64,000 bases of DNA from Nicotiana tabacum (GCF_000715075.1 NC_134087.1:129757518-129821517); one strand, 5' to 3'. Counted from the first letter of the stretch, positions 1 through 12,064 are shown. Program-made: numbers and translations. Notes: a model not told the origin generated them from the sequence alone.

Positions 1-894
1 AATTTATCCACTGATATTCCGGTGAGTTCTTAGACATCATCAAGGTGAAAACCAAGCTGTAAACACGATCTCAATAACATAAAGCAGGCTAACTATTTCT
101 GAATTAATTCATGCTAACATTACTATCAACTTATCATGTAATCGACTAACACTAGTGTTCACTTCATAGTAATCACATGACTCCGAAATATAACAGTTTA
201 TATAGTCCATTTAGCACAAAAGCAAGCAAAACTTAAACAATATCCATGAATTAAACATTGAATACGTAGATCTGGGAATTAGCTAAATCAGAACTCAATT
301 CTGCAAGTAAATTCATTCTTCTCATAATTCATTTCTGCCCACTTGAGCTCACATTCATCAGGGGTACAATTGTGTACCTGGATCGGGGAAAATATGAGAA
401 GGAGAGAAGTCAGCTACTTTGAACAGCAACAACAACAAATTCAACAATATACCATCACAGAACAGACCAGGAACTGCTTTTGAAAAATCAAAAATATAAG
501 CAAACTCAACAGATCAGTCCAACACACACTCGGAATACACTCTTAGCCTTCACAGCTGAGCCTAGATGCTCTCAAATCCTGCTGGACTCAAATCTCCACT
601 GAAGTCCAAACTAATAGGCCCCAAATTCACCTAAATCAGTTGTTAATCACTTTTGAACACTTTTTTAAAAAAATAAAATCTTGAGCTGGAATGAAGAATG
701 CCCAAGGAAGGACTGAGAATCACTAACACTAGTAATGAAACAATAAAACTGTTTTTGATTTCTTCATTTTTTGGTGTTTTATTTTTTTGAGTACTGGAAT
801 TGAAATGCTAGCTGAAATTGAAAGCAAGGAGGAGAGCTTTTGGTGGGGATTTTTTTTTGGGCTGAAAGTTCAAGTCCCCTTCCTCAAGGCACTT

Positions 895-910
895 GATGCC
901 CTTTTATAGG
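895..910 (-). promoter_or_regulatory. TATA-like box in LTR A
   Basis: The minus strand reads CCTATAAAAGGG here. The plus-strand LTR A copy has a related CTATTTAAAGG at 25324-25334, followed like this one by a GAACTT-containing stretch. It is a plausible core promoter of the element; no transcript evidence is available. Confidence 0.5.
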
Positions 911-1630
911 TGATACAAGAGGGTTAATCAGATTTTGGGTTTTCTTTTTAGTCCCTCCCCTATTTGCAGTTTAGTCCTCTTATTTCTAACTTGTTACTCA
1001 AGTAAGCACCTCTATTGTGCTGAAATGTGCACTAAAATCCTATTCTAGAAGGCCCTAGGGTATTCTTCTACCCATGCAATACCTATACTGCCCTTTCATT
1101 ACTTTGCAATTACTATTCCTATCAGAATTACCATTTTCCATGCCCAAACTACCCCTGAAAGCTTCTCAAAGTTATTGATTCTACCCACATTCTCAACAGC
1201 TATAACCAATCCCCTAAATTAATCCAAAACTAACTAAGACTATTAATTAGAACTCAGAAATTAACTAATCAAATTACCCAATCCCAATTGTTCAATCACA
1301 CCAACTCAATCAAACTAGGAAAACCTAGAAACCAGGATCAATCAAAGCAAAGCTTAAGCTACTGATCAACGTTAAATGAAATTAAACTAATTCCTAACCA
1401 ATAAGCTCACAATCGACTATTCAAACATCAAACTCAGAACTAACAGAAATTGACAGAACTATACTAATACACAAAAATAAATCGTAAAATTAACAAAACA
1501 CTTAATGAAACCAAGACTGTAACTAAAACTTCAACCATGCAAGTAAAAGAAACAGGAAAACTCACGGAAGCACGAGAAACTCGGGACAGTCACTGACGTC
1601 CGAATCCTTTCAGATTTTTGACACGCAACA

Positions 1631-1672
1631 TCCCTAACCATGTGTTCTTACAAGAGAACACATGGTTAAGGA
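1631..1672. repeat. Hairpin in LTR A
   Basis: A perfect 14-bp inverted repeat (arms 1635-1648 and 1655-1668, 6-nt loop) is extended by three more pairs beyond one mismatch. The corresponding place in the plus-strand copy (about 24651-24690) also forms a stem around GTGTTCTC/GAGAACAC. It lies upstream of the TATA-like box, so in U3 rather than in the predicted leader. Confidence 0.6.
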
Positions 1673-2839
1673 TATTACGGTTTGAAATCATAAAGATTTT
1701 GGTTTAGGGTTTTGGCCAGAAATTCTTAGATCTGAAATTCGAGCCGCTTCACAGAGATTTGAAGGAAAATAATCATGGATTAGGGTTGAGGGAAGACCGG
1801 GGATTGTGTGGTGTGATTTTGGGCTGGTTTGGATAAACCTGCGATCTGACCGGAAACTTCAATCGAAGATTCGACGAGCTCCGGCAACATTCGAGGAAAA
1901 CTAATAACGGGAGTGGAAAGAGGGATTCATGGTGGATCTATGGTGTTAATCTGGGTTTGAACGGTGTAAGTGGCGTTCACCGCCGGCGAGGGATTTAGGG
2001 GAGGCGCGGATTAGGGTTTGAGAGGATAGGTGGGGTGAGGAAGACGAGGGACTGGGGGGGCTCTCCGACCATTTTAAATTAGAATCCTCGTTAGTTCCGG
2101 ACCGTTGGATGGATGAGATCCAGCAGTCCTGATTCAGAGACCACAAAACGACATCGTTTCGATTAGAAGGGGAAACAGACCGGGTTGCTGGTACTTGAGC
2201 TGGTTTGGATGAGTGAAAAAGGGGCATTGGGCCAGGCGAATTTAGCAAAGAAGTGGCCCAAATTTTGGGTCTTTTTAAGACCACCTATTCCACTCTTATT
2301 TTCTTTTCTCTTTTATTTCCTTTTTCTCATTTTTAATTTTTTTTTTATAATTTTTCTAATTTTTATAAAGATGTAAAACTAACATGAAATCCTAATTGTT
2401 TCAAAACCAAGACTAATTAATTCCTAAAATTGTTTAAAAACTATTTCATGACGAATTCCCAATAAAAATCATTAAAATGCAAAAGTGAACTAATTTTGTG
2501 ATTTTCATGTTTTGTTCTAAACAAATTAAACCTTAATTGATACTAAAAAATATAAAACTAAAACCTAAATGCAAAAATGCAAATTTTTGTATTTTATAAA
2601 AATTAACATGCGCAAATAGAATGCAACAATTATCAGAAAATGACACCAAAATGCACAAAAATTGTAAAAATAAAGAAAAATTATTTTGTTTGGGATTTTG
2701 GGAATAATCATATTTAGGGAAAAAATCACGTGCTCACAATACGTTCAAAACAAACTATTGAAAATGTCTTAAATGCTCATAAAATTGCTTTAAAAAATAA
2801 ATGATGCTAATTGTCAGGCTACCCAGGAACTCGATGGGT

Positions 2840-5800
2840 TCAGGATAGTGCAACAATCCAGTTTTGGAGAACATCTCCTTTCTCCACAATCTGAATAGTA
2901 AGGTCTTCCTCCTCCTTCTCCTCCTCAACTATCACACTGCAGTTCATGTCTTCATCATCCAAAAATAGATTCCTTATGCCAGCTAAAACTTCATCTTCTT
3001 CAGACCCCCATATCACGTCAGCTTGTTGAAATGTCTGGTGCAAATATGGTACTGGTTGTTCCAGCGGCTAATAAGGACCACGCCATGGTGGCGACCAATT
3101 CTGGTATTCATGCCAAGTATATTCATACCCAAACCCAAAAGTTGTACCATGACATTTTGGTTGCACTGGTTTGGTGATCCCTTGGAGATTCTTGCCGAGA
3201 CCCTTGCCGGGTTCATATCCTGTCCATAGCGATATGCTTTCTATCTTGTTGCTCCACCATTTGTCTTTTTCAATTGTGTTGACGCGCTCAACGCAATGGT
3301 ATGTTTCTCCACCTAACTTCTTTCTATTATCGATGACTGGAACAGTCTGACTGGTATAAATGGGATTACTCCCTTCTCCATGGATGATCACTTCCTGATG
3401 ATTCCATTCAAACTTCACAGCCTGATGCAGAGTAGAAGCTACGGCCCTAGCGGCATGTATCTAGGGTCATCCCAATACTAGATTGTAGGTTGCAGATATA
3501 TCCAGCACTTGAAACTCGACATCAAACTAGGTTGGGACCATATGTAGGGTGATGTTGATCTCTCCAATTGAGGCCCTTTGAGACCCATCAAATGCTTTCA
3601 CATTCATACTCCTTGCTCATATCTCATGCAGACCTTTACCCAGCCTCTTCATAGTAGTCAGCAGACATATGTTGAGACTTGAACCCCCATCTATTAGGAC
3701 CCTGGCGATGAATTTGTCGTCAAATTGCATTGTGATATGTAGTGCCATATTGTAACTCAGTCCTTCCGGCAGCAACTCGTCTTCATGGAAAGTGATCTTG
3801 TGGCTTTCCAACACTTCTCCTACCATGTTGGCCATTTATCCACTGGTTATGTTATTGGGTACATAGGCTTCATTCAACACATTCATCAGGGCATTCCTAT
3901 GTGCCTTGGAGTTTTGCAATCTTGTGCCTTGATTGCACCTTCCTTCAAAGGTCATCTGGGCCAGTCTCAATGATAGGTAGCTTAGAGGTAGCTTCTTTGC
4001 TTGTTCCTCCCAAATGTGCCGATGTATAAACCCTACCAGTTTGGGTCATTCCTTGGGCTGCACCTGTTTCATCCATCTTTGCCTTTCCTTTCCTTCTTGC
4101 CTCTGCAACATAATCCCATGGTATAGTATTAGACTTATAAAATGGCATAGGTTCTACCATCACGATGAAGGATGTTGTTACTTCAACCTCAAACAAAGTT
4201 GGTGCGACTACCTCAACTTCAATTGGCACCTGAGTTTGCACTACAATGGGTGTGAGGGTGACTGGAGATGTTTTAGGATCATCCCCCTCCCGAATGAGTC
4301 CAATTGACCCTTTTGGATCCCATTCTTTGTCGGTTTCTATCACATTTACTCCCTCACCTCTCTGATCTGGGAGAGGATTGTTATGAACATTAGGTGCAGC
4401 CTCATTTGCCTGTATGACTTTAGTGTCAATTAATGTCTGGATCTTGTCCTTTAGAGTGCGACATTCATCAATGGTGTGACCTTTCATGTCTGAGTGATAG
4501 GCACGTGTCTTATTTGGGTTAATCCATTGGAAAGAGTTTTCCATAGCAACATCGAGAATGGGAGTGACATAACCAGCAGCCTTTAGCCTCTCGTACAGTT
4601 GATCGATGGGTTCAACAATTGGAGTGTAATGTCTAGGTGGTCTATGGTCGAAATTTGGTCTTGGTTTTTGATAATTTTGGCGGGTAGGTGGTGGTGAGTG
4701 ATAATATGCTGGTAGAGTGTTATAAGTATGGTAAATGGCTGCAGGTTGTTGGTATCTAGGGGTGAAGGCTGGTATGTTGGTAGAGGTGTTTGGTATATGA
4801 GAGGAGACTTTGGACCTTGGGCTACCATTACTGCACCTACTTCTTTCTTCTTGGAGATACCTCTTGACTGCAAAGCTTTATTTGTGGCTTGGAGTGCTTC
4901 AAAATTTGTCACCATTCCACTTTTGATCCCGTCTTCTATTATTTCTCCTAGTTTGATGATGTCAAAGAACTTATGGTTTTCAATAACCATCAACCTTTCA
5001 TAGTATTGTGACTTTTGTGCTCAGATGAAGAACTTATTCATATGTTCTTCTTCAAGTGCCGATCTTACCTTTACAGCTTCAGACCTCCATCGAGTAGCAT
5101 ACTCGTGGAAGGTTTCTATTGGTTTCTTCTTGAGATTTTGAATGTAGAAAATATCTGGTGCATTTTTCTGTGTTGAACCTGAATTGGTTCATGAAATCTG
5201 ATGCCATGCTCACACAATTAACCCACTTCTTTGGGTTCTGACTGATGTACCAAGACAAGGCGTCCCTAGTGAGGCTCCTCATGAACAACTTCATACAGAT
5301 CCATTCGTTCTTGCCAACCCTTACAAGCTTGTCACAATATGTTCTTAAATGCACTTTTGGATCACCAATTCCGTCGCATTTCGAACTTCGGAGGTTTGTA
5401 ACCCTCCGGCAGTTCTACATCTGGCTGAATACAAAAATCCTCATAATTCAATCCCTCAATGCCTTTTCCACTTTCGACGCTTTGAACTCTGCTAGTAAGC
5501 TTCTGGAATTCTTCTGCCATGTTCTTGATGAGCTGGTCCTTCTTGGCGGATTCGGGTATGTATAGGGTTTGTTGTGGGGTGTGGGGTAAAGTTTCCACGT
5601 ATATGGGATTGCTTGTGGACTCCGGGAATCTGGGCATAATGATGGTCATTGGTTGAGTTTTGTGGATCAGGAGTAGGTTGTGATGCATTCTAAGGAGTGT
5701 GGTATGTGGTCATTTGTGGGTATTGAGTCAGATGGTGATGGTGTTGTTGAGGAGTAGGTACTGGTGGAGGGTTTTGGTTCTGAGGAGGTGTGATGTAATG

Positions 5801-6280
5801 ATGTGGTGCGGGAGAATTTGGTGGTGGGTTTTGATTCTGTGTGTTCTGTGGAGGCGTCGGGTTTTAGGCGTTTGTGTTTTGTTGGTTTATATCGGGGACA
5901 CTTAGGGTGAGGGAAAGGTTTGCCAAGTTCCGGACCTGCTTAAGCTCCCCTTGTAGCTCCAATATTTTCTGTTCTAGGTGCAGGACTAACTCATTCTGTT
6001 CTGGAGTACTCCGACCGTCCGAAGTTTCAATGTTTACTGCATTGTCTTTTTTGATACCACTTAAATCGTCCATCTTTCCTTTCCCTTTGCTTTTGCCTTT
6101 AGGATCACTTGGTAAAGGAGGAGGTGGAGGACCTTTGGATCTAGTATGATATGTGGACGATGCCAATATGCACGAACCAACCTTGGAAAATGGGAATAAA
6201 CAAAAGAAAAGAAAAACAAGGGTAACTAAGTCAGTAAGGAATATTGAAAGAATGCTTGCAATATCGAACATGCTTTGCAA
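2840..6280 (-). pseudogene. Broken gag-aspartic protease polyprotein with C-terminal G-patch (Tat/Ogre-like)
   Basis: The reading moves between frames and several stops. In order on the minus strand: a lysine- and proline-rich N-terminus with a short coiled coil (about 5870-6170); the gag core with the DALSWYISQNPKKW motif (about 5080-5690); a linker; a spacer with CHC-like HTIDECRTLKDKI (about 4440-4500); the protease with active-site-like motif LIDGGSSLNIC (about 3680-3730); and a G-patch, GYEPGKGLGKNLQGI, at about 3170-3235. The tail is acidic, with a run of Glu at about 2890-2940. Gag would build the particle, the protease would cleave it, and the G-patch may bind nucleic acid by analogy with other G-patch proteins. 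No single frame is intact. Confidence 0.8.
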
Positions 6281-6514
6281 AATAAATTTGCATCCTAATT
6301 TGGGGGACCTCGTTGTGCCTGAGGTAGACCTAGCGAAATACAGACTTGGAGAAAATTGATGCCAATAATTGCATCATTTTATAAATGTGAAAATGAATCA
6401 AATCTACCAAAACGACAATAAGAAGAAAGTTACTAATGACATTTGCCTTATTACAATCGAAATCTAAACTAAACTAGAAAGCAGTAGAACAACTTTCTCC
6501 TAATCTACTTTGTC

Positions 6515-7051
6515 TCAGAAGGACCTTCCCCCTTTCATCAAAAATATCAGCAACCCTAAGAAGCAAATAATGAACAAGTAGACTCGATGGTGTGTCCAAC
6601 CCAAGGAAGTAATGGCAAGTTCATCATGATGAAGGCGGTATGAATTGTTGTGCCCATAACGCTCATAAAGGAATTCAAATGGGATGTACAACTTCTTCAA
6701 ACAAAGCAATTCATCATTTTTCTTGAAACCTATCATTTTCAGAAAACTGCGAGGGTTGAGATTCTCCGGTACCAATAATCCGGGACTATCCCATGGCAGC
6801 TTAGCGAAACCTCCTATTTCCTCCAAGAGAGGAGTCATTTCTATGTCACTGAAGCGGAAGACAACCCTCTCCTTATCCCAAAACATAGTAGCGGCCTCAA
6901 TCAATGCTCTATTCGGTCGGATGTCTAACAAAGATGGTAGATTACCAAGGATCCTTCTCACATGATTCTTGTCTCTAGGCGCAAGATTTTTCTCCAACAA
7001 CAGAGGTGGGATGCTTTAGACCATGCCGAACCTCGGGACGTCGTGCTTCAT
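6515..7051 (-). pseudogene. Broken ORF1 of the Tat/Ogre-like element (DUF7745-type by recollection)
   Basis: The frame starts with ATG at 7051, meets a TAA at its twelfth codon, then stays open to 6515. It includes LLEEIGGFAKLPWDSPG and IPFEFLYERYGH, patterns I associate with the uncharacterised ORF upstream of gag in Solanaceae Tat-like elements, annotated as DUF7745. The function is unknown. A pyrimidine-containing stretch ending TTTGCAG immediately precedes the ATG and could be a 3' splice site; Ogre elements are known to carry introns. The C-terminal part reads hydrophobic and is probably out of frame after decay. Confidence 0.55.
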
Positions 7052-8013
7052 TTTCTGCAAACAAATAGAGTTAGCTCTTTCCCCCTCTAGATTCGAATAT
7101 TTACACACTAATGATCAACATATTGGCATAATTTCTCCATGTAATGCACATAATGTAACGGTGTCTATTGGGATTGTGGAAATCCCATCGAACTTTGGAC
7201 AAGGCTTATCTTAGTGGGGTATCACGTTGAAAATGTTATAACCCATACTAGATTAAACATGATGCATGTATATTTGATATTGGAGTAGGGTTTTTAGAAT
7301 GGCCTAGACTGGTACTCTCAAGTTTACAACTTGAGAGGAAAAGGCACGGGATCGTCGACTGCACCGCTGATTAACTAGTCTACCACAAATAAGCCTTTCC
7401 GATTTTAAAAGGGTAATTTTAGAAGAGCGCGGACACTCATCAAGCGCCACCATATTGATAATTGGCACGAGTGGAATATGATGTGGAGCATGCTTTATGA
7501 AGAGATAATAATACGTTGCCAAGTATTTGCATAATAAATATATGAAACCAACAAACATAGTATTAAGATAAAACATAAAAGACGTAAAAAGAAAGACAAA
7601 AGAAGAAGTTAGTTCATGGAATATAGAGAATGTAATAAAGAAGCAAGGGATTAGGGGTGGGAGAGACATGATGTAGCAATCTTTAAACAAATGAAAAGTA
7701 GTTTAGCAGATAAAGGTGAATAGGAAATGGATATACATGTTATATCCAATTTAAGCAAGAAAAAGTGGAGAAGGGAAGGGATTTGCATATTACAACGAAT
7801 TTAAACAAGTAAAGGGAAAATAGAAGAGGGATGTGCATGTAACAAATAAATAGGAGGGGGAATTTCATGTAACAATGAATTAGACAAATAAAAGGAAAAT
7901 GGGAGAGGGATGTACATGTAGCAGGAAATAAAACCAGAAGAGGGAAGCACGTTTTTTATCAAAGAAGAATAATCCATACAAACCAAATTCGCTATGGTAA
8001 GAGCCTAAGTATA
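7052..8013 (-). other. Leader between PBS and ORF1, with degenerate tandem repeats
   Basis: No coding frame is convincing here. At 7727-7925 a unit of about 50 bp recurs imperfectly: two clear 50-bp units are 7780-7829 and 7859-7908, with a shortened one between them and partial ones at each side. Each holds a (T/A)TGCAT(G/A)TAAC-like piece, then AATTTAAACAAGTAAA-like, then a GGGAGAGGG-like purine tract. The untranslated hydrophobic ORFs in this stretch are a by-product of the repeats. Confidence 0.55.
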
Positions 8014-8031
8014 TCCCCAGTAGAATCGCCA
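8014..8031 (-). other. Primer binding site of the Tat/Ogre-like element
   Basis: The minus strand reads TGGCGATTCTACTGGGGA directly after the LTR end (...CA at 8032). It has the TGG start of tRNA-complementary primer sites and closely resembles the site typical of plant Tat/Ogre elements (TGGCGACTCTGCTGGGGA in my recollection). I do not assign the tRNA with certainty. Confidence 0.7.
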
Positions 8032-8754
8032 TGCTGTCGCGCTCCTTTTTCTCGCGAAATTGGGCTTCAACACATGACAACTCTTTTCAGGAGGTATTAA
8101 AAGAGGAGAGTCACCACCTAGCGATTTTTAAGGTGTGTTAGAGAACCTATTTGAAGATAACTCTATTTGACTAGTCAACGCCACCAAAGATCGGGTAAGG
8201 GCTCAAATTACCTCAAAGAGAAGGTGTTAGGCATTCTTCTAGGTCCACAATTATGGGTCCCGACCGAACTTTAAAAAGATTTTGAACAAAGGGGTACAAC
8301 TATTTTTTATTCTAGTAGGAAAAGAAAGAAATGAAGGGGGAGGGGGTTCCTAAGTTTTTAGCCTAAAGGATCACCATGTGCAATATAAATAATATTTCGT
8401 AACTCCCTCGAGATGGGGTGTTACTCATACTATTCAGCGGGCACAAACTATCATCTCCTGCTACCCGATTACTATGTTAAAGTTGTTTATCTAAGAGTGT
8501 TCTAATTCAATTCTAAGCCGGACCCTACACGTGCACTACCCGTCCCATACCTATGGTCCAGGAGGTTTGGACCTCTATTTGGATGGTTCTAGACTTTATC
8601 TAGGCTGCTAAAAAATGCAAAAATTAGGCGACAAGCAAAACATGTAGGACTTCACATAAAGACAGCTAAGGGCCCAAGTTATCCTCCACACATAAACAAA
8701 CAAATGCACACGGGAAGTTTAAGCAGCACATAGTTTCAGAATTGAGACTTAGAG

Positions 8755-9585
8755 TCCTATATGCATAGATTCTAGGCGATTCTAAATTCCAACATCGTAT
8801 ATGCGGCGCTACTGTTGTAAATTGAACGATTTACAGATTATAGGTGTTATAGAACCTATACACATGATTTCTATGTTGTTTACGCAACGAGCAGTGAAAG
8901 TTATTAAAAACTTGAAATTATTAGCGTTTGATTCTATATGCATGCTTTCTAGACGAATAACAGTATCCTATATGCAAGATTTCTAATGGTTGGTACTTGA
9001 ATTCGCTTTTATCATACTTATTCTTATAGACATGCTATCCATGTGGCAGTATGACAAAACAATAGAAGCAACCGATTAATTAATTAATTTAGATCCTATA
9101 GTCATGGTATCTAGAGGATTATTTAACAAATATATGTATTATTACAACCCTATAGGCATGCTATCTAATAATCAGACAGAAGTAGACATGATAGCAGGTA
9201 AAATATTTAGTCAAACAATCATGCTTTTGAATAATGTACAGGTATTAGGCAAGTTAAGTGAAGTGAGTGATTTCCTGTAGACATGGTTTTTAGGTTGACA
9301 AAGCATACATTATACATCCTATTGGCATAATTTCTAGTGAATAACTGAGGTGACTTGAAAGAAGGCATTGAAAGTAGTCATGCAGAGTGCTCATTTCCTA
9401 TAGACATGCTGTCTATAAACACGCAACAGTAGACATAGCATCTGAATTCGTGATTAATAGTAAACAAGTAGTGTGTATGTGCTTCTGCGAATATCATGAT
9501 TTCTATAGTGTTCATGTGATCAAACAACACATATAGCAAGTACATTATCAAGTCCTATAGGTATGCTATCTACCCATGGCATGTA
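8755..9585 (+). repeat. Dispersed array of a TCCTATAGGCATGCTATCTA-like motif in LTR B
   Basis: About eleven degenerate copies of a 20-bp motif occur at roughly 8755, 8851, 8932, 8967, 9026, 9091, 9146, 9272, 9319, 9390 and 9563, at irregular spacing of 35-175 bp. Each keeps CCTATA or a variant, then CATG, then T-TCTA. Irregular spacing with a conserved core differs from an ordinary tandem satellite. Confidence 0.65.
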
Positions 9586-10828
9586 GATATAGAATTCTAC
9601 CCATTACCTTTTCACTAACACCTTAATTGTTCATACAAAGGTTATTACAAGCCCAATAATGAGTAAAAATACAAATGTTACATAATAGTGAGAATAAGCC
9701 TACAATAGGCCTAAATAAAAATACCCAGCGTTACCTGGGCCTTCAATAACTTTTACATAGCATACCCAGGCCTTCAGCAATGAGCCACTTTCAATACACG
9801 ACTCAGGGATCCATCGATGAGTCCAAAACCAAATTACCCAAACAATGCACCAAGTATTGCACCATTTAAATCAGCTAATTCAGGTACACAACACATAACA
9901 GGGGAAGTAGAGTGAATAGGAACAGTTTGAGATTGAGGGAGTGACTAAGGACCAAGCCCTAGTGTGTCAAAGTTCACAAGGGTCTCAATTAGATCCCGAG
10001 CAATGCTCACACTAGGGAGTCCAACAATAGAACCTAGGTAGCCAAGTAAGGAGAGTGGACAGAAGTTAGGGGATACGTTTATATCCTAAAGGAGACATAC
10101 CCAAACTGAGCATACAAAGTAACTAATCAAATAGGCCAGTAGTGTAACAACCCGGCCGGTCGTTTTAATAATTAATGCTCTGATCCCCTATTAATTGCAT
10201 TCCCCGTATTTGTTTCTGCTATTGTGAGTTTCCGGGAGGATTTATTTGGAGTTTCGGAGAGTTTTGGGACACTTAGTCCCAAAATGAGAGTTTAAGCTTT
10301 AGAATTTGGATCGTAGTTGGAGCAGTGTGAAGATGGCCTTGGAATGGAATTCCACCGGTTCCGTTAGCTCTGTTGGGTGATTTCGGGCTTAGAGGCACGT
10401 TCGGATTTTGTTTTGGAGGTCCGTAGCTTATTTAGGCTTGAAATGCCGAAAGTTGAATTTTTGAAGTTTCCGGTTCGATAGTGAGATCTTGATCTAAGGG
10501 TCGGAATGGAATTTCGAAAGTTGCAGTAGCTCTGTAGTGTTGAATGTGACGTGTGTGAAAAATTTCAGGTCATTTGGACGAGGGTTGATAGACTTTTTGA
10601 TCAAAAGCATAATTTGATAGCTTTTGGAGATCTTAGGCTTGAATCCGATGTTAAATTAGTGTTTTGATGTTGTTTTGAGCATTACGAAGGTTGGAACAAG
10701 TTCATATGATGTTTTAAAATTGGTTGGTAGGTTTAGTTGAGGTCCCGGGGGCCTCGGGTGAGTTTCAGGTGCTTAACGGAAATTGATTTTGGACTTAGGC
10801 AAAAATCTTATTGCTGAACCTATCATAA

Positions 10829-11072
10829 CCGCACCTGCGTGTGTGGGACCACAGGTGCGGCACCGCAGAAGCAGCTAGGTGACCGCAAAAGCGAAATTTG
10901 GTCTAGGCTCAAGAAGTCGCATGTGCGAGAAGTGGAACGCACCTGCGAGACCGCAGGTGCGGAAAGGCAGTAGCAGAAGCGAAAATTTGGGTTCAAATTC
11001 AAAGTTGCAGGTGCGACTTGGTCTACACAGAAGCGGGATTGCAGGTGCGGTCGTAGGGCCGCAGATGCAGTT
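10829..11072. repeat. Cluster of GCAGGTGCGG inverted repeats in the Tekay 5' LTR
   Basis: Two perfect stems are visible: CCGCACCTG (10829-10837) with CAGGTGCGG (10852-10860), loop 14; and CGCACCTGCG (10938-10947) with CGCAGGTGCG (10952-10961), loop AGAC. Further half-copies follow up to 11072. The 3' LTR has the same cluster at 18130-18372, with substitutions in both stems. Confidence 0.8.
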
Positions 11073-12064
11073 TCATTGGTCAGAAAAGGGCAGAAACGAG
11101 GGTTTAGTCTCAAAACTTGGAAAAATTAATTTGGGAGCTCGGGATTGGCAATTTTGAGAGAGATTTTCACCTGGGTGTTTTGGGTAAGTAATTCTTACTC
11201 GGTTTTGATTAATTTCCACGAATCTACGCTTAAATTCATGCTTTAAATTCGAATTTTGGGTGAAAGTTTGGAGAAAAATTGGGAAAAGTTCTTAGGCCAA
11301 ATTTTGGGGCTTTGATCTAGAATTTGATGTCGGATTGGAAGAATTTTGGTATAAATAAACTCGTGAGAGTATGAGGATTTTGAATTTGTAAATTTTACCC
11401 GACTCCGAGACGTGGACCTGGGGTGCGTTTTGGTCATTTTTCCTAATTTCGCGTATTAGCTTAGAATTAATTAGTAGAATCAGTTATTTGAAGTTATATT
11501 TACATTATGCAATTGATTTGAATAGATTTGGGCCATTTGGAGTCGAGAACTCATGGCAAGAACGTAGTTTCAGGTTGATTTTTGAGCCGTTTCGAGGTAA
11601 GCGGCTTGCCTAAACTTGTGTGGGGGAACTCCCCTTAGGATTTGGTATTTTTGAAATTTGAAATGCCTTGTATGTGAGGTGACGAGTACGTACTTATGCT
11701 AATTGTTGATAATCCTTTTTTTTTTCATTAAGTAACTATAATTGTGTTTCCTTTCCTGTTTAGACTACTTGCAATTTAAGCCTGCTGTTAGCTTAGGGAA
11801 GCATGTCTAACTGACTTAATTGCTTTACTTGCTCAAACTACCTTATTTGAATTATGTGCAGCGTGCTAGGTTAGAAATTCTATTTTACCTTGGTATGAAA
11901 TTTGAATTGAATTGAGTATTCTTCGTGTTACTGTTGTGCGTTTACTTTGGGACTACGGGACGGTATCCCCGGAGATCCCCCTGACTGTTTACTTTGGGAC
12001 TATGGATTTGTATTCCGGGAGATCCCCTACACATATATTGATTTGGACTGTAGTGCGGGATAAT

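Larger units (their letters stand above)
1..2738 (-). mobile_element. LTR of a Tat-lineage Ty3/gypsy element (family A), cut by the window edge
   Basis: On the minus strand this begins TGTGAGCACGTGA at 2738. The same start opens a plus-strand copy at 23583, and the two share further blocks: a GGCC-rich stretch, an AAACGAC-type palindrome, a GTGTTCTC hairpin and a TATA-like box. There is no purine tract just upstream of 2738, so it is not the 3' LTR of the gag-protease region beside it. I infer a second element, or a solo LTR, inserted into the pol linker of the first. The other end lies outside the window. Short ORFs here, such as the proline/serine-rich one at 1946-2284, are LTR noise. Confidence 0.7.
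2739..8031 (-). mobile_element. Internal region of a Tat/Ogre-like Ty3/gypsy element (family B)
   Basis: Read on the minus strand from its 5' LTR (ending 8032): a PBS, a leader of about 1 kb with degenerate repeats, an ORF1 of the type found in Tat/Ogre elements, then gag-protease ending in a G-patch. An extra ORF before gag, a very long LTR and this PBS type fit the Tat/Ogre lineage. Reverse transcriptase and integrase are not seen because LTR A interrupts the element at 2738, in the linker after the protease; they may continue beyond the left edge. Several frameshifts and stops show the copy is dead. Confidence 0.7.

Noticed and set aside
2185..2376. 63-residue hydrophobic ORF that could be a membrane peptide
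   Set aside because: It lies in an LTR; the hydrophobic end is just the translation of a T-rich tract.
7304..7690. 128-residue hydrophobic ORF in the Tat leader
   Set aside because: Phe/Ile/Leu richness reflects AT-rich repeats between PBS and ORF1; no motif is seen.
8014..8031. A possible tRNA gene fragment
   Set aside because: It is a primer binding site: only tRNA 3'-end complementarity next to an LTR, no cloverleaf.
10823..11157. Overlapping Cys- and Arg-rich ORFs on both strands
   Set aside because: They come from the CG-rich hairpin cluster of the LTR and have no homologous logic across the two LTRs.
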